Shown in pieces: positions 27,156 through 36,984 of a DNA stretch of 64,000 nucleotides. The position numbers were made by a program, and so were the translations under genes. How positions within the stretch are numbered: the first letter of the stretch is position 1; every line of letters begins with the position of its first letter. The notes under the pieces were generated by a model. That model was not told the DNA's origin, did no database searches, and saw only the letters and a program-made list of their open reading frames with translations. Location of the stretch: the NCBI RefSeq assembly GCF_006442545.2, contig NZ_CP083952.1, positions 4,875,501 to 4,939,500 on the forward strand, written 5' to 3'. This DNA comes from Mesorhizobium sp. B2-1-8 (GTDB lineage: Bacteria; Pseudomonadota; Alphaproteobacteria; Rhizobiales; Rhizobiaceae).

Positions 27156-27946
27156 TTGCATCCACTCGTTTTCATCTTCGTTCTCGTCCCATTCGGCGCA
27201 ATGTGGCTATTTTTGTTCGGGTCGCTGATTTATGCGGTCGTCCTGATCCAGTCACAGAGAAGGGGCGGCCGTTGGATCGCTTTCATTGTCCTTGTGCTCA
27301 TGCTGATCATCGTCTTCAGACCTGAGTGGGATGACGTTCTCCGAGGCATTCGCTCGTATCAAATTGCATCATTGCAAACCGACAGTCCTACGTCGGCCCC
27401 ACCCTATCATCTGACGGTATTCGATGCTCCGTCGGATGAGTCGGCCCTACTTGCGCTTGCGGAATCGGGGCTGTTCGACGTCACAATCTCAGCCCAGATG
27501 AACCCAACGAGATTCAGCCAAAAGATCGTGGTCGAAGAGTCGGACAAATGCATGACGCGCCGCACAAGCTTTGTCCAGTTTACGCAACCGGTTTTAAGCG
27601 TTGTGGCCGCCTCATCTCTGCGTCTGGCGCGCTCCCGCCCGAGCATCTGGTCTTGTGGGCTGATCCAGCTCCGCTTTTGCAACGATCGCGATGGGCTGAT
27701 CGGCAAAGAGCCCTCCAACTGTCCGAGCAAACGCAATTCGGCACGCGCTTGCTCGCCTATTGCGAAACGAATTCGCCTCTGCGGCGAACACTCTTTGACC
27801 GTCTAGTGATCGCGTTTCGCCGTACGATGAGCGATTGCCGGAATCCGGCAACTCAAGATATCTACCGTATCCCTCATCCAGACCTCGTCACCTTTGTTTT
27901 GAAAGGCGTGGGGATCAAGCCCGCCGATATCGCAATAGGCAAGTAA
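27156..27946 (+). pseudogene. Frameshifted membrane-protein gene of unknown family
   Basis: Two overlapping plus-strand frames read as one broken gene. The first (from a TTG at 27156) has two hydrophobic helices (PLVFIFVLVPFGAMWLFLFG, WIAFIVLVLMLIIVF) and a soluble part to about 27545. After that it degenerates into unlikely sequence. The second frame takes over at about 27550-27610 and ends HPDLVTFVLKGVGIKPADIA at 27946. The shift is -1 (or +2). Base composition is lower in GC than neighbouring genes. I do not recognise the family; a real frameshift, programmed shift or sequencing error cannot be separated by eye. Confidence 0.45.
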
Positions 27947-27988
27947 CTCGTTGCTCACCGATGCTCTGACGACAGAAGCCTCCGTGCG

Positions 27989-28909
27989 TCAGCTGGGAAA
28001 CTCCAGCCCCATCTCGCGGTAGCGCTCGGGGTCGTCGCCCCAGTTCTCGCGCACCTTCACGAACAGGAACAGATGCACTTTCTGCTCCAATATGCCTGAA
28101 ATTTCCATCCGCGCGGCCTGCCCGATGGCGCGGATGGTCTCGCCCTTGTGGCCGAGCACGATCTTTTTCTGGCTGTCGCGCTCGACAAAGATGGTCTGGT
28201 CGATGCGCACCGAGCCATCCGGTTTCTCTTCCCATTTCTCGGTCTCGATATGCGAGGAATAGGGCAGCTCCTGATGCAGCCGGAGATAAAGCTTCTCGCG
28301 GGTGATCTCGGCCGCCAGCTGGCGCATCGGCAGGTCCGAGATCTGGTCTTCCGGATAGTACCACGGGCCGGCCGGCAGTGCCTGCGCCAGATAATCGAGC
28401 AGGTCCTTGCAGCCGGAGCCGGTCAACGCCGAGATCATGAAGGTGCGCTGGAACGGCACTTTCTCGTTCGCCGCCGCGGACAGAGCCAGCAACGCTTCCG
28501 GCTTGACGCGGTCGACCTTGTTGAGGATCAGCGCCATCGGCTGGCGCACATCCTTCAGCCGTTCGAGGATGGCATCGGCGTCGCCCCTGATGCCGCGTTC
28601 GGCGTCGATCAGCAGCAAAACGATATCGGCGTCCTTGGCGCCACCCCAGGCGGTGGTCACCATTGCCGTGTCCAGCCGCCGCTTGGGCTTGAAGATGCCC
28701 GGTGTGTCGACAAAGACGATCTGCGCGTTGTCGTGGGTGGCGATGCCGCGCACGATGGCGCGTGTCGTCTGCACCTTATGGGTGACGATCGAGACCTTGG
28801 CGCCGACCAGTTGGTTGACCAGCGTCGATTTGCCGGCATTGGGCGCGCCGATCAGCGCGACGAAGCCGGAATGCGTGACAGGAGCCGCTGCGGTGTCTTC
28901 GACGGTCAT
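27989..28909 (-). CDS. era: GTPase Era
   Basis: Ribosome-assembly GTPase binding the 3' end of 16S rRNA. G1 GAPNAGKSTLVN, G3 VDTPGIF, G4 NKVD and the SAL motif are intact, and the C-terminal KH domain includes IVLGHKGETIRAIGQAARME. Length 306 residues is normal. Its ATG overlaps the rnc stop (ATGA), the conserved rnc-era coupling of proteobacteria. Confidence 0.98.
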   Translation of the reverse strand: MTVEDTAAAPVTHSGFVALIGAPNAGKSTLVNQLVGAKVSIVTHKVQTTRAIVRGIATHDNAQIVFVDTPGIFKPKRRLDTAMVTTAWGGAKDADIVLLLIDAERGIRGDADAILERLKDVRQPMALILNKVDRVKPEALLALSAAANEKVPFQRTFMISALTGSGCKDLLDYLAQALPAGPWYYPEDQISDLPMRQLAAEITREKLYLRLHQELPYSSHIETEKWEEKPDGSVRIDQTIFVERDSQKKIVLGHKGETIRAIGQAARMEISGILEQKVHLFLFVKVRENWGDDPERYREMGLEFPS

Positions 28910-29631
28910 GCCGCACTCCCTTCATGAACCCAGACGCCCTCGCGAACCAGAAGGGCAGCAGCGGCGGCCTGTTCGGCCTCGCGCTTGGAGCGGCCGCTGC
29001 CGGTCGCCGGCTGAAACGCGCCGACCTTGACGGTGACGGTAAACAGCGGATCGTGATCGGGGCCTTCCCGGCCGTCGATCTGATAGGCTGGAACAGCACT
29101 CGCCGCCTGATGCGCCCATTCCTGCAATTCGGTCTTGGCGTCGCGGCGCGCGGCACCCGATGCGAGCGAACGCGGCTGCCAGTATTTGTGGATGAACGCG
29201 CGGGCTGCTTCCAAGCCACCGTCGAGATAAAGCACTGCGATCAGCGATTCCAATGCGTCGGCGCGCAGGTTGACGCGCTTGCGGCCATCGAGCCCGCGCA
29301 CGTCCGACCCGGCACGGATCAGGTCCGGCAGCCCGATATGCTCGGCGATGTCAGACAGCGCCTCGGCATTGACCAACGCATTGAGCCGCAGCGACAACTC
29401 CCCTTCCGCGGCATCGGGAAAGGCAGCCAACAGCATATCGGCGACAACAAGGCCAAGAACCCGGTCGCCGAGAAACTCGAACCGCTCATAATCGGCGCCC
29501 GCATTGGCGCCCCGCGCGCTGGCATGGGTAAGCGCTCGCTGCAGGCGCTGGCGGTCGGCAAAGGCATGACCCGTGAGTTCCGCAAGCGCTTCGGCGAGCG
29601 CATCGGCGGTCAACCTTTTTGGTGCCGCCAT
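28906..29631 (-). CDS. rnc: Ribonuclease III
   Basis: Double-strand-specific endoribonuclease, 241 residues. The RNase III signature RFEFLGDRVLGLVVADML lies near residue 45, with the second acidic patch at ADALESLIAVLYLDGGLEAA, followed by a C-terminal dsRNA-binding domain (KTELQEWAHQAASAVPAYQI, GRSKREAEQAAAAALL). Coupled to era by ATGA overlap and four bases downstream of lepB. Confidence 0.98.
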   Translation of the reverse strand: MAAPKRLTADALAEALAELTGHAFADRQRLQRALTHASARGANAGADYERFEFLGDRVLGLVVADMLLAAFPDAAEGELSLRLNALVNAEALSDIAEHIGLPDLIRAGSDVRGLDGRKRVNLRADALESLIAVLYLDGGLEAARAFIHKYWQPRSLASGAARRDAKTELQEWAHQAASAVPAYQIDGREGPDHDPLFTVTVKVGAFQPATGSGRSKREAEQAAAAALLVREGVWVHEGSAA

Positions 29632-29635
29632 GACC

Positions 29636-30385
29636 CTAGTTGACGAAATGGAAGAGGCGCGAAGCGCGCATCAGCGACGGCCATTTCCAGATTTCGAGCG
29701 GGCTTGCCTTGCCGGCGATCGAGAAGAAGACAAGGTTGGCGCGGCCGACAAGGTTCTCGGCCGGAACATAGCCGACGGTGAAGCGGCTGTCGGCGGAATT
29801 GTCCCTGTTGTCGCCCATCATGAAATAGTGGCCGGGGGGCACGTCGAATTCGCGCGTGTTGTCGCCGATCGAGTTCGGCGACAGGTCGAGTGTATCATAG
29901 CTGACGCCATCGGGCAGCGTCTCGCGATAGACATCGATCGGATAATCCTTTTCCGTGATGTCGGGATTGTCGATCTGGCCGGTCTTGACGCGCGGCACGC
30001 CGACGCCGTTGATGAAGACCTGGCCATCCTTCATCTGGATCTTGTCGCCGGGCAGGCCAATGACGCGCTTGATGTAGTCGACGGACGGATCCGGCGGAAA
30101 CTTGAACACCACCACGTCGCCACGCTTTGGCTCGGAGCCCCAGATGCGGCCCGAGAAAATGTCCGGTCCAAAAGGCAGCGAATAGCGTGAATAGCCGTAG
30201 GACCATTTGGTGACGAACAGATAGTCGCCTTCCAAAAGCGTCGGCCGCATCGAGCCCGACGGGATCGAGAACGGCTGGAACAGCAGCGTGCGAATGACCA
30301 GGGCGAGCAAAAGCGCCTGGACGATGACGCTGACGGTTTCGCCAAGCCCGCCGGATTTCTTCTGGGATTTTTCAGCCACGCTCAT
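29636..30385 (-). CDS. lepB: Signal peptidase I
   Basis: Inner-membrane leader peptidase, 249 residues from ATG 30385; the upstream extension to 30463 is not typical of the family. One N-terminal membrane helix (VSVIVQALLLALVIRTLLF) is followed by the catalytic Ser45 in IPSGSMRPTL and Lys106 in DYIKRVIGLPGD. Box E is present as MMGDNRDNSADSR. It sits in the acpS-lepB-rnc-era order usual for rhizobia. Confidence 0.97.
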   Translation of the reverse strand: MSVAEKSQKKSGGLGETVSVIVQALLLALVIRTLLFQPFSIPSGSMRPTLLEGDYLFVTKWSYGYSRYSLPFGPDIFSGRIWGSEPKRGDVVVFKFPPDPSVDYIKRVIGLPGDKIQMKDGQVFINGVGVPRVKTGQIDNPDITEKDYPIDVYRETLPDGVSYDTLDLSPNSIGDNTREFDVPPGHYFMMGDNRDNSADSRFTVGYVPAENLVGRANLVFFSIAGKASPLEIWKWPSLMRASRLFHFVN

Positions 30386-30463
30386 GTCGTCCTCGATTGT
30401 GCGTTGGATGGTATAGAGTCTCGGCGCGCGCTGGGCAACGTCAATGCCGGTCGTCAGATGCAA

Positions 30464-30877
30464 TCAATGTGGCGCTTCTTCGACCGGTAACGCTTCTATG
30501 ATCACAAAGGCTTGAGCGAGCGGGAAATCATCCGTGATGGTGAGGTGAATCGCTGCCCGATGACCTCGAGGCAGGATCTTCTCCAGCCGCGCCAGCGCTC
30601 CGCCGGTCAGCGCCACCGTCGGCGCACCGCTGGGCAGGTTGACGACACCCATGTCGCGCCAGAAGACCCCCTGCGCCAGACCGGTGCCCAATGCCTTGGC
30701 GCAAGCCTCCTTGGCGGCAAAGCGCTTGGCGTAGGAAGCCGCGCGGGCGCGCCGGTTCTCCGAACGCGCCTGCTCCACCTCGGTATAGATCCTCTGGATG
30801 AAGCGCTGGCCGTGACGCTCAAGCGATTTCTCAATGCGTGTGATGTCGATCAGGTCGCTGCCGATGCCGATGATCAT
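30464..30877 (-). CDS. acpS: Holo-[acyl-carrier-protein] synthase
   Basis: Transfers 4'-phosphopantetheine from CoA to acyl carrier protein. The 137-residue protein has the N-terminal [20 protein letters not shown] with its metal aspartate and the [16 protein letters not shown] motif. Its start overlaps the stop of the DUF2062 gene (ATGA). Length is normal. Confidence 0.97.
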   Translation of the reverse strand: MIIGIGSDLIDITRIEKSLERHGQRFIQRIYTEVEQARSENRRARAASYAKRFAAKEACAKALGTGLAQGVFWRDMGVVNLPSGAPTVALTGGALARLEKILPRGHRAAIHLTITDDFPLAQAFVIIEALPVEEAPH

Positions 30878-31473
30878 TGGGTGGCGGAACCGACGCTTCC
30901 GCCGGGATGAGGCGAATGCTCATGGCGTCTCGCGCGCTCGGCCAGCCGCTTGCGCCTCTGTTCGCGAAAGACATTCATGCCCCAGCGCGTGACGCCGTAG
31001 AACACCAGGCCGAACCCCAGCCCGAGCGGCACGGCGCCGATCAACATCGGCTCCAGGACTGGATGCCATAGTTTGGCGAAGGAAAGCGTGTGCATCATCT
31101 CGCCCAGATGCGCGGGCGGGCCATGCGACGGAAGGCGATCGTGCAGGATGAGCTTGCCGGTTTCCCAGGATGCGCCCCACAAGAGCGGAAAGGTCAGCGG
31201 ATTGCCGAAAAACACGGCTCCGAGAGCCGCTGCCACCAGATTGCCGGCGATCACCCAACACAGAACGGCGGCAATGATGAAGTGGAAACCGACGGGGAAG
31301 AACGAAGCAAAGACACCCGCGGCGACGCCTGCCGCCACAGCGTGCGGGGTGGCCTTCAGCCGCAGAATGCGCTTGGAGAAATATTGAAGCGAGCGCGAAA
31401 ACGAACGGCGCGGCCACAGATAGATGCGCACCCGCTCGAAAAGACCATCAGGTTTGCGGCGACGAAAAAGCAC
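30874..31473 (-). CDS. DUF2062 membrane protein
   Basis: A 199-residue membrane protein with the DUF2062 core ([40 protein letters not shown]) and three hydrophobic segments, including a late one near [20 protein letters not shown]. It has a basic N-terminus and a basic, His-rich C-terminal tail. Coupled to acpS by ATGA overlap, as often in rhizobia. Function unknown. Confidence 0.9.
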   Translation of the reverse strand: MLFRRRKPDGLFERVRIYLWPRRSFSRSLQYFSKRILRLKATPHAVAAGVAAGVFASFFPVGFHFIIAAVLCWVIAGNLVAAALGAVFFGNPLTFPLLWGASWETGKLILHDRLPSHGPPAHLGEMMHTLSFAKLWHPVLEPMLIGAVPLGLGFGLVFYGVTRWGMNVFREQRRKRLAERARRHEHSPHPGGSVGSATQ

Positions 31474-31727
31474 TCTCTTCCTATTCCCGACAATTCACAG
31501 CTTACACGCCCGCTGTTTCCAGCCGGGCTTCGACCACCATATCTTGCGCTTTACGGTCGCCAGAAGGCAATCGCGACTTTGATATAGCCATCCGCAACCT
31601 CCACAACAACCGAGGTCCACCTGCACAGCGGCCATAATTTTTGGTAAGGTTCGTTTCTCCACACCGGACAATCACGGCGAATTTGAGAAGTGGTTTCGGC
31701 TAATTGTCGCAGCCAAATAATCGATAT

Positions 31728-31958
31728 CTACCGCAGGTACTGGCTGACTTCGACAAGGTTGCCATCCGGGTCTCGGAAATAGACCGACGTGATTGGCTTC
31801 GAGGCCGGCAAGGAATTCATCGAGCGGCCGGTCGGTGATCAGGCAGAAGTCACCGGATCCTGGCGTCGGCGACTTCGCCTTCGGCTCGAAGGTGCGGCTG
31901 ATCAGGTCGCCTCGAGCGACGCCACCGTCAGCACGAAATGATCGATGCCGACGATCAA
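31728..31958 (-). pseudogene. Decayed VOC/glyoxalase gene with two internal deletions
   Basis: Begins with a strong Shine-Dalgarno (GAGGAGG) and TTG at 31958, reading IVGIDHFVLTVASLEAT, the normal N-terminus of a VOC dioxygenase-like protein, then stops at 31902. In a shifted frame come RTFEPKAKSPTPGSGDFCLI and TDRPLDEFLAGLEA. In a third frame comes the C-terminus SVYFRDPDGNLVEVSQYLR with a stop at 31728. About half the domain is lost in two deletions. It lies 13 bp after pyrE on the same strand. Confidence 0.8.
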
Positions 31959-31971
31959 TGCGACCTCCTCG

Positions 31972-32550
31972 TCAGATGTTGCGGCTGCCGGGCTTGACGG
32001 CCGGGATGGCGGCAAGCTCCGGCGGCAACCTGTCCGGCGGGTAGGCTGGAACCTCATATTCGGCAAGCGCGATCAGCGGCACGCCGACATGGGTCTTGCC
32101 GGCCGAACGGTCGATGATGCAGGCGGCCGCGACCACCTCCGCGCCAAGGTCGCGCAGGCAATCGATGGTTTCGCGGATCGACAATCCGGTGGTGACGATG
32201 TCCTCTACGATGACGACGCGGGCGCCTCGGTCGATCTCGAAGCGCCGCAAGCGGAACTCGCCCCCTTCCCGCTCCACCCAGATCGCCGGCACGCCAAGGT
32301 GGCGCGAGGTTTCGTAGGCAGGGATCAGCCCGCCGATCGCCGGCCCGACGACATAGTCGATCTTGCCTGGCACCGCGGCGCGGATCTTCTGCGCCAGCGC
32401 CTTGCACAGCCGCTCGGTCTTGTCGGCATGCATGAACACCCGTGCCTTCTGCAGGAAGATTGGACTGCGCAGGCCCGACGTCAGGATGAAATGCCCCTCC
32501 AGAACAGCGCCAGCCTCGCGGAATATGCCCAGCACTTCGTCGGTGTTCAT
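31972..32550 (-). CDS. pyrE: Orotate phosphoribosyltransferase
   Basis: Pyrimidine synthesis enzyme making OMP from orotate and PRPP. The 192-residue protein (from ATG 32550, [10 protein letters not shown]) has the PRPP-binding motif [13 protein letters not shown] and the flexible-loop region [20 protein letters not shown]. The first in-frame ATG at 32562 is less likely because the GGGGGACGAG purine run it contains is the Shine-Dalgarno for 32550. It follows rsh by 24 bp, as in many rhizobia. Confidence 0.96.
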   Translation of the reverse strand: MNTDEVLGIFREAGAVLEGHFILTSGLRSPIFLQKARVFMHADKTERLCKALAQKIRAAVPGKIDYVVGPAIGGLIPAYETSRHLGVPAIWVEREGGEFRLRRFEIDRGARVVIVEDIVTTGLSIRETIDCLRDLGAEVVAAACIIDRSAGKTHVGVPLIALAEYEVPAYPPDRLPPELAAIPAVKPGSRNI

Positions 32551-32574
32551 CTCGTCCCCCATGGTCGGCTATCG

Positions 32575-34803
32575 CTAGCCATTGACGCGCCGCGCATCGC
32601 TGACGCTCGAATTGTCCTTGAGCTGCGACAGCAGCCGGTTGAGATGCTTCAGGTCCCATACTTCGAGATCGATAAGCATTTCGGTGAAATCGGGCGCGGT
32701 GCGCACCATCGACAGCGTATGGATGTTGGCGTCGTTGGAGGCAACGACCTGGGCTATATCGGCAAGCGAGCCCGGCGCGTTGATGGCGGTGACCGAGACC
32801 CGCGCGGGAAACCGTTCCTTGGTGCGTTCGTCGATGTCCCAACGCACGTCGATCCAGCGCTCCGGCTGGTCGTCGAAAGCCTGCAGCGCCGGCGACTGGA
32901 TCGGATAGATAGTGATGCCGGTACCCGGCTGGACGATGCCGACGATACGGTCGCCAGGCACGGCCCCTTCCGGCGCGAAGCGCACCGGCAGGTCGCCGCG
33001 CACGCCGCGGATCGGCACGGCGCCGGCGCCTGGCTGGTCCTTGTCCTTGCGCGCGGCCCGGCCCGGAATCTGGAACAGCATGCCGGCGGCGTTGCGGATC
33101 TTCGACCAGCCCTCCTCGCGCTGCTTGGGAGCCGCGGGGGTGACGCGCTCGTCCTTGTAGTCGGGGAAGACCGCCTTCATGACATCGGTGGAAGCCAGTT
33201 CGCCACGACCGACGGAGGCCAGTACATCCTCGATGTCCTTGCGCGCCAACCGGTGTAGGACGGGCTTCAGGCTTTCCTTGGTGAAGGTCTTGCCGGCTCG
33301 TTCGAAGGCACGCTCCAGGATACGCGCGCCAAGGCCGGAATACTGCTTGCGGATCGCATTCTTGGTGGCGCGGCGGATGGCGGCGCGCGCCTTGCCGGTG
33401 ACGACGACCGATTCCCACGCCGCTGGCGGCACCTGCGCCTTGGAGCGGATGATCTCGACCTCGTCGCCATTCTTCAGTTCCGTCATCAGCGGCATGATGC
33501 GGCCATTGACCTTGGCGCCGACGCAGGTGTCGCCGACATCGGTGTGGACGGCATAGGCGAAATCGATCGGCGTGGCGCCGCGCGGCAGGGCAATCAGCAT
33601 GCCCTTCGGCGTGAAGCAGAACACCTGGTCCTGGAACAGCTCCAGCTTGGTGTTCTCGAGGAAATCTTCCGGGTTGTCGCCTTCGGCCAGCTGCTCGATG
33701 GTGCGCCGCAGCCAGGCATAGGCATTGGTCTCCTTCGAGATCGCGTGCACGGCTCCATTCGTCTTGCCGCCAGTGTCCTTGTAGATCGAATGGGCGGCGA
33801 CACCGTATTCGGCGATCTTGTTCATCTCGCGGGTGCGGATCTGCAGCTCGACGCGCTGGCGCGAAGGGCCGACGATGGTGGTGTGGATCGAACGGTAGTC
33901 GTTCTGTTTCGGCGTCGAGATGTAATCCTTGAAACGGCCGGGCACCATCGACCAGGTGGTGTGGATTGCACCCAGCGCGCGATAGCAGTCCTCGACACTG
34001 TCGACGACGACGCGAAAGCCGAAAATGTCGGACAATTGCTCGAAGGACAGCGCCTTGGCCTCCATCTTGCGGAATACCGACCACGGCTTCTTCTGGCGGC
34101 TCTTCACACCGGCCTTGATGGCGTGTTTCTCGAACAGGCCCGAAAGAGCCTTCTCGATCTCGGACAACACATCCTTATTGCGCTCGAAGATTTCGGCGAG
34201 CCGAGCGGTAACGGCGCGATGGGCTTCCGGATTGATGAAGCGGAAGGCGATCTCCTCCAGTTCCTCGCGCATGCCCTGCATGCCCATGCGCCCGGCCAGC
34301 GGCGCGTAGATGTCCATCGTCTCCTCGGCGATGCGCAGGCGCTTGGCCTCCGGCATATGGTCGAGGGTGCGCATGTTGTGCAGGCGGTCGGCGAGCTTGA
34401 CCAGGAGCACGCGGACATCTTCCGAGATCGCGAGCAGAAGCTTGCGCAGGTTTTCCGCCTGCTCCGCCTTCTTCGATACGAGATCGAGCTTCTTAAGCTT
34501 GGTCAGCCCTTCGACCAGCTTGCCCATTTCGGGTCCGAACAGCTCATCGATCTCGGCCCTGGTCGCCGTGGTGTCCTCGATGGTGTCATGCAGCAGGGCG
34601 ACGGCGATCGTCGCCTCATCCATATGCATTTCGGTAAGGATGGCGGCAACTTCGAGCGGATGCGAGAAATAGGGATCGCCGGAAGCGCGCTTCTGGTGGC
34701 CATGCTTCTGCATGGCGTAGACATAGGCCTTGTTGAGCAATGCCTCGTTGACGTCAGGCTTGTAGCGCTGGACGCGCTCGACAAGCTCATACTGACGCAT
34801 CAT
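32575..34803 (-). CDS. rsh: Bifunctional (p)ppGpp synthetase/hydrolase
   Basis: The single long RelA/SpoT homolog of rhizobia, 742 residues. Order: HD hydrolase domain (YFSHPLEVAAILTEMHMDEA, ALLHDTIEDT), synthetase domain (DIFGFRVVVDSVEDCYRALG, QNDYRSIHTTI), TGS domain (VFCFTPKGMLIALPRGATPI) and a C-terminal ACT domain (VSVTAINAPGSLADIAQVVA). Both catalytic halves look intact. It mediates the stringent response. It lies downstream of rpoZ and upstream of pyrE. Confidence 0.97.
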   Translation of the reverse strand: MMRQYELVERVQRYKPDVNEALLNKAYVYAMQKHGHQKRASGDPYFSHPLEVAAILTEMHMDEATIAVALLHDTIEDTTATRAEIDELFGPEMGKLVEGLTKLKKLDLVSKKAEQAENLRKLLLAISEDVRVLLVKLADRLHNMRTLDHMPEAKRLRIAEETMDIYAPLAGRMGMQGMREELEEIAFRFINPEAHRAVTARLAEIFERNKDVLSEIEKALSGLFEKHAIKAGVKSRQKKPWSVFRKMEAKALSFEQLSDIFGFRVVVDSVEDCYRALGAIHTTWSMVPGRFKDYISTPKQNDYRSIHTTIVGPSRQRVELQIRTREMNKIAEYGVAAHSIYKDTGGKTNGAVHAISKETNAYAWLRRTIEQLAEGDNPEDFLENTKLELFQDQVFCFTPKGMLIALPRGATPIDFAYAVHTDVGDTCVGAKVNGRIMPLMTELKNGDEVEIIRSKAQVPPAAWESVVVTGKARAAIRRATKNAIRKQYSGLGARILERAFERAGKTFTKESLKPVLHRLARKDIEDVLASVGRGELASTDVMKAVFPDYKDERVTPAAPKQREEGWSKIRNAAGMLFQIPGRAARKDKDQPGAGAVPIRGVRGDLPVRFAPEGAVPGDRIVGIVQPGTGITIYPIQSPALQAFDDQPERWIDVRWDIDERTKERFPARVSVTAINAPGSLADIAQVVASNDANIHTLSMVRTAPDFTEMLIDLEVWDLKHLNRLLSQLKDNSSVSDARRVNG

Positions 34804-34973
34804 GGGCGGAATCTCTCGGCGATGAAATGAATCATGCGCCGCACTACCGTACGGCGCATGTCATAGATAGCCACGAAACCGCCGGGACGGAAGTGCCGGA
34901 AGAGTGTTCCAGCCAATTCCAAAGGGCTTTTCAGAATTCGCTCAGCCGAGTCGGATAGCGTAATTTTCGAGAG

Positions 34974-34999
34974 GCACCGGAAGCGCAGAAAACTGCGCT
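34974..34999. repeat. Partial copy of a dispersed repeat, with hairpin
   Basis: The 15-base string GCACCGGAAGCGCAG at 34974-34988 is identical to part of the larger repeat at 40039-40053. Here its end pairs with CTGCGCT (34993-34999) to form a 7-bp hairpin with an AAAA loop. It lies between rpoZ and rsh. Confidence 0.6.
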
Positions 35000-35032
35000 A
35001 GGCGACCGGCTGAGTAGAACCATCAAAAGCTC

Positions 35033-35434
35033 TTAGTAGTCGTCGCTCTTTTCCGGGGGAACCAGGCCCTCGATGCCGGCCAGCAGGTCTTCCTCGGTCA
35101 TGCGATCGAAGGTGATGTTGTCCTCGGCGTCGTCGGTGTCGGCGGCGGCAACGGCACCGCCAGTCTGGTCGGCGATCACTTCGCCATCGGCTTCGGGCTC
35201 GTCGACCTCGACATGCTTCTGCAGCGAATGGATCAGATCTTCCTTGAGGTCGTCGGGCGACAGCGTCTCGTCGGCAATCTCGCGCAGCGCGATGACCGGG
35301 TTCTTGTCGTTGTCGCGCGGCACGGTGATCTGCGCGCCCTGGCTGATCTGACGGGCACGGTGGCCGGCCAGAAGCACCAGCTCGAAGCGGTTGTCGACCT
35401 TGTCGATGCAATCTTCAACGGTTACGCGGGCCAT
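35033..35434 (-). CDS. rpoZ: RNA polymerase omega subunit
   Basis: A 133-residue omega subunit with the conserved [30 protein letters not shown] and [19 protein letters not shown] motifs. The C-terminal third is an acidic low-complexity tail typical of alphaproteobacteria. It promotes assembly of RNA polymerase and makes part of the ppGpp site, and it neighbours rsh as in many genomes. Confidence 0.97.
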   Translation of the reverse strand: MARVTVEDCIDKVDNRFELVLLAGHRARQISQGAQITVPRDNDKNPVIALREIADETLSPDDLKEDLIHSLQKHVEVDEPEADGEVIADQTGGAVAAADTDDAEDNITFDRMTEEDLLAGIEGLVPPEKSDDY

Positions 35435-35718
35435 GGATTGCCCCTTTCATGCCTGGATGTAATGGAAAACAGGCGCGGTCCATAACCCGAACGGCGCCAA
35501 AATACAAGCATCATGGCAATGCGGGCCCACAGGGCAGTCCGTGTCCACGGTTCGGCGCCACGATCACAATTGCTTGCAGTGCGCCACGTGCCCTTGGATT
35601 GCCACCAAACTGGCGTTATCTCGGTTGGTCGAAGGTCAGCCGGTTTATTATGAGCCTGACCGCCAGTCGCTACCGCATTTCGTTTAGACGGCCGTTTATT
35701 TCGAAAAGGACTATTTCC

Positions 35719-36300
35719 ATGTTCGATCCCCGTGAAAAAATCGCCCTGTTCATCGACGGAGCCAATCTCTACGCCACCTCGCGCGCGCTCGGGTTCGACA
35801 TCGACTATCGCAAGCTTTTGGCGAGCTTCCACAAGCGTGGTTACCTGCTGCGCGCCTATTATTACACCGCGCTGGTCGAGGACCAGGAATACTCCTCGAT
35901 CCGGCCGCTGATCGACTGGCTCGACTATAACGGCTTCAAGGTGGTGACCAAGCCGGCCAAGGAATTCACCGACTCGACCGGCCGCCGCAAGATCAAGGGC
36001 AATATGGACATCGAGCTGACCGTCGATGCGCTGGAACTCGCTGACGTCGTCGACCACTATGTCATATTCTCCGGAGACGGCGATTTCCGCACGCTGGTCG
36101 AGGCGCTGCAACGGCGTGGCCGCAAGGTGTCGATCGTCTCGACCATGGCCTCGCAGCCGCCGATGATCTCGGATGACCTGCGCCGCCAGGCCGACCATTT
36201 CATCGACCTCGCGACACTGAAGAACGAAGTCGGCCGCGATCCCTCCGAGCGGCCCGTACGGCGGCCCGAACCGGCTGAAGTCGACGAGGACGACTACTGA
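35719..36300 (+). CDS. NYN-domain (LabA/DUF88-like) protein
   Basis: A 193-residue PIN-like NYN-domain protein, a fold used by RNA-processing nucleases. Acidic residues are visible in ALFIDGANLYATSR, GNMDIELTVDAL and VIFSGDGDFRTLVEAL. The C-terminal tail is rich in Arg/Pro/Glu. The frame opens at 35449, but ATG 35719 (MFDPREKIALFIDG) is the family start and follows AAAAGGAC. The UDG gene begins 12 bp after its stop. Placement near rpoZ and smpB is common in rhizobia. Confidence 0.92.
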   Translation: MFDPREKIALFIDGANLYATSRALGFDIDYRKLLASFHKRGYLLRAYYYTALVEDQEYSSIRPLIDWLDYNGFKVVTKPAKEFTDSTGRRKIKGNMDIELTVDALELADVVDHYVIFSGDGDFRTLVEALQRRGRKVSIVSTMASQPPMISDDLRRQADHFIDLATLKNEVGRDPSERPVRRPEPAEVDEDDY

Positions 36301-36311
36301 GGCCGGTCGAC

Positions 36312-36968
36312 TTGACCGCCCTCTCCGCTTCCGAACCCAGCCGCGACTGCCCACTCTGCCCGCGGTTGCATGACTTCATCGCCGAATGGCGGCAGCGCGA
36401 GCCGTCCTGGTTCAACGCGCCGGTGCCGACCTTCCTGCCACCGGGCGGCGAAGATACCGTCCAGCTTCTGATCGTCGGTCTGGCGCCCGGCCTGCGCGGG
36501 GCCAACCGCACCGGGCGCCCGTTCACCGGCGACTATGCCGGCGACCTGCTCTATTCGACGCTGATTGCCCACGGTTTTGCACGAGGCGAATTCAAGGCAC
36601 GGCCCGATGACGGGCTGGAGCTCGTCGGCACGGCGGTCACCAACGCGGTGCGCTGCGTGCCGCCGGAGAACAAGCCGGTGGGTGCCGAGATCGCCACCTG
36701 CCGGACATTTTTGGTGCCGACAATCGCTCGCTTTCCCAACCTGCGCGCCGTGCTGGCGCTGGGATCGATCGCGCACCAGTCGACGGTGCGGGCACTGGGC
36801 GAGCGCGTCGCCACCTATCCGTTCAAACATGGCGGGCAAGTGCCGGCCGGCGGCATTACGCTGTTTTCGAGCTATCATTGCTCGCGCTACAACACCAATA
36901 CCGGTGTGTTGACCGAAGACATGTTCGTCAAGGTGTTCAGCGAGATCGCGGCATTTCTGAAGAATTGA
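36312..36968 (+). CDS. Uracil-DNA glycosylase, family 5-like (UDGb)
   Basis: Iron-sulfur uracil-DNA glycosylase of the family-4/5 group, 218 residues from a TTG at 36312. Four cysteines suited to a [4Fe-4S] cluster are visible: CPLC at 13/16, RCVPP and ATCR. The active-site motif GLAPGLRGANRTGRPFTGD lacks the usual catalytic Asp/Asn of family 1 and matches family 5 (UDGb), and the closing SSYHCSRYNTNTG supplies the conserved His. It excises uracil and perhaps other deaminated bases. Start codon TTG is unusual but spaced from a GAGG. Confidence 0.88.
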   Translation: MTALSASEPSRDCPLCPRLHDFIAEWRQREPSWFNAPVPTFLPPGGEDTVQLLIVGLAPGLRGANRTGRPFTGDYAGDLLYSTLIAHGFARGEFKARPDDGLELVGTAVTNAVRCVPPENKPVGAEIATCRTFLVPTIARFPNLRAVLALGSIAHQSTVRALGERVATYPFKHGGQVPAGGITLFSSYHCSRYNTNTGVLTEDMFVKVFSEIAAFLKN

Positions 36969-36984
36969 GGTCTCCGATGCCTGC

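Noticed and set aside
32054..34084. A 676-residue minus-strand open frame overlapping rsh and pyrE in another phase
   Set aside because: Arg-rich shadow with no family; rsh and pyrE in the other frame are unmistakable.
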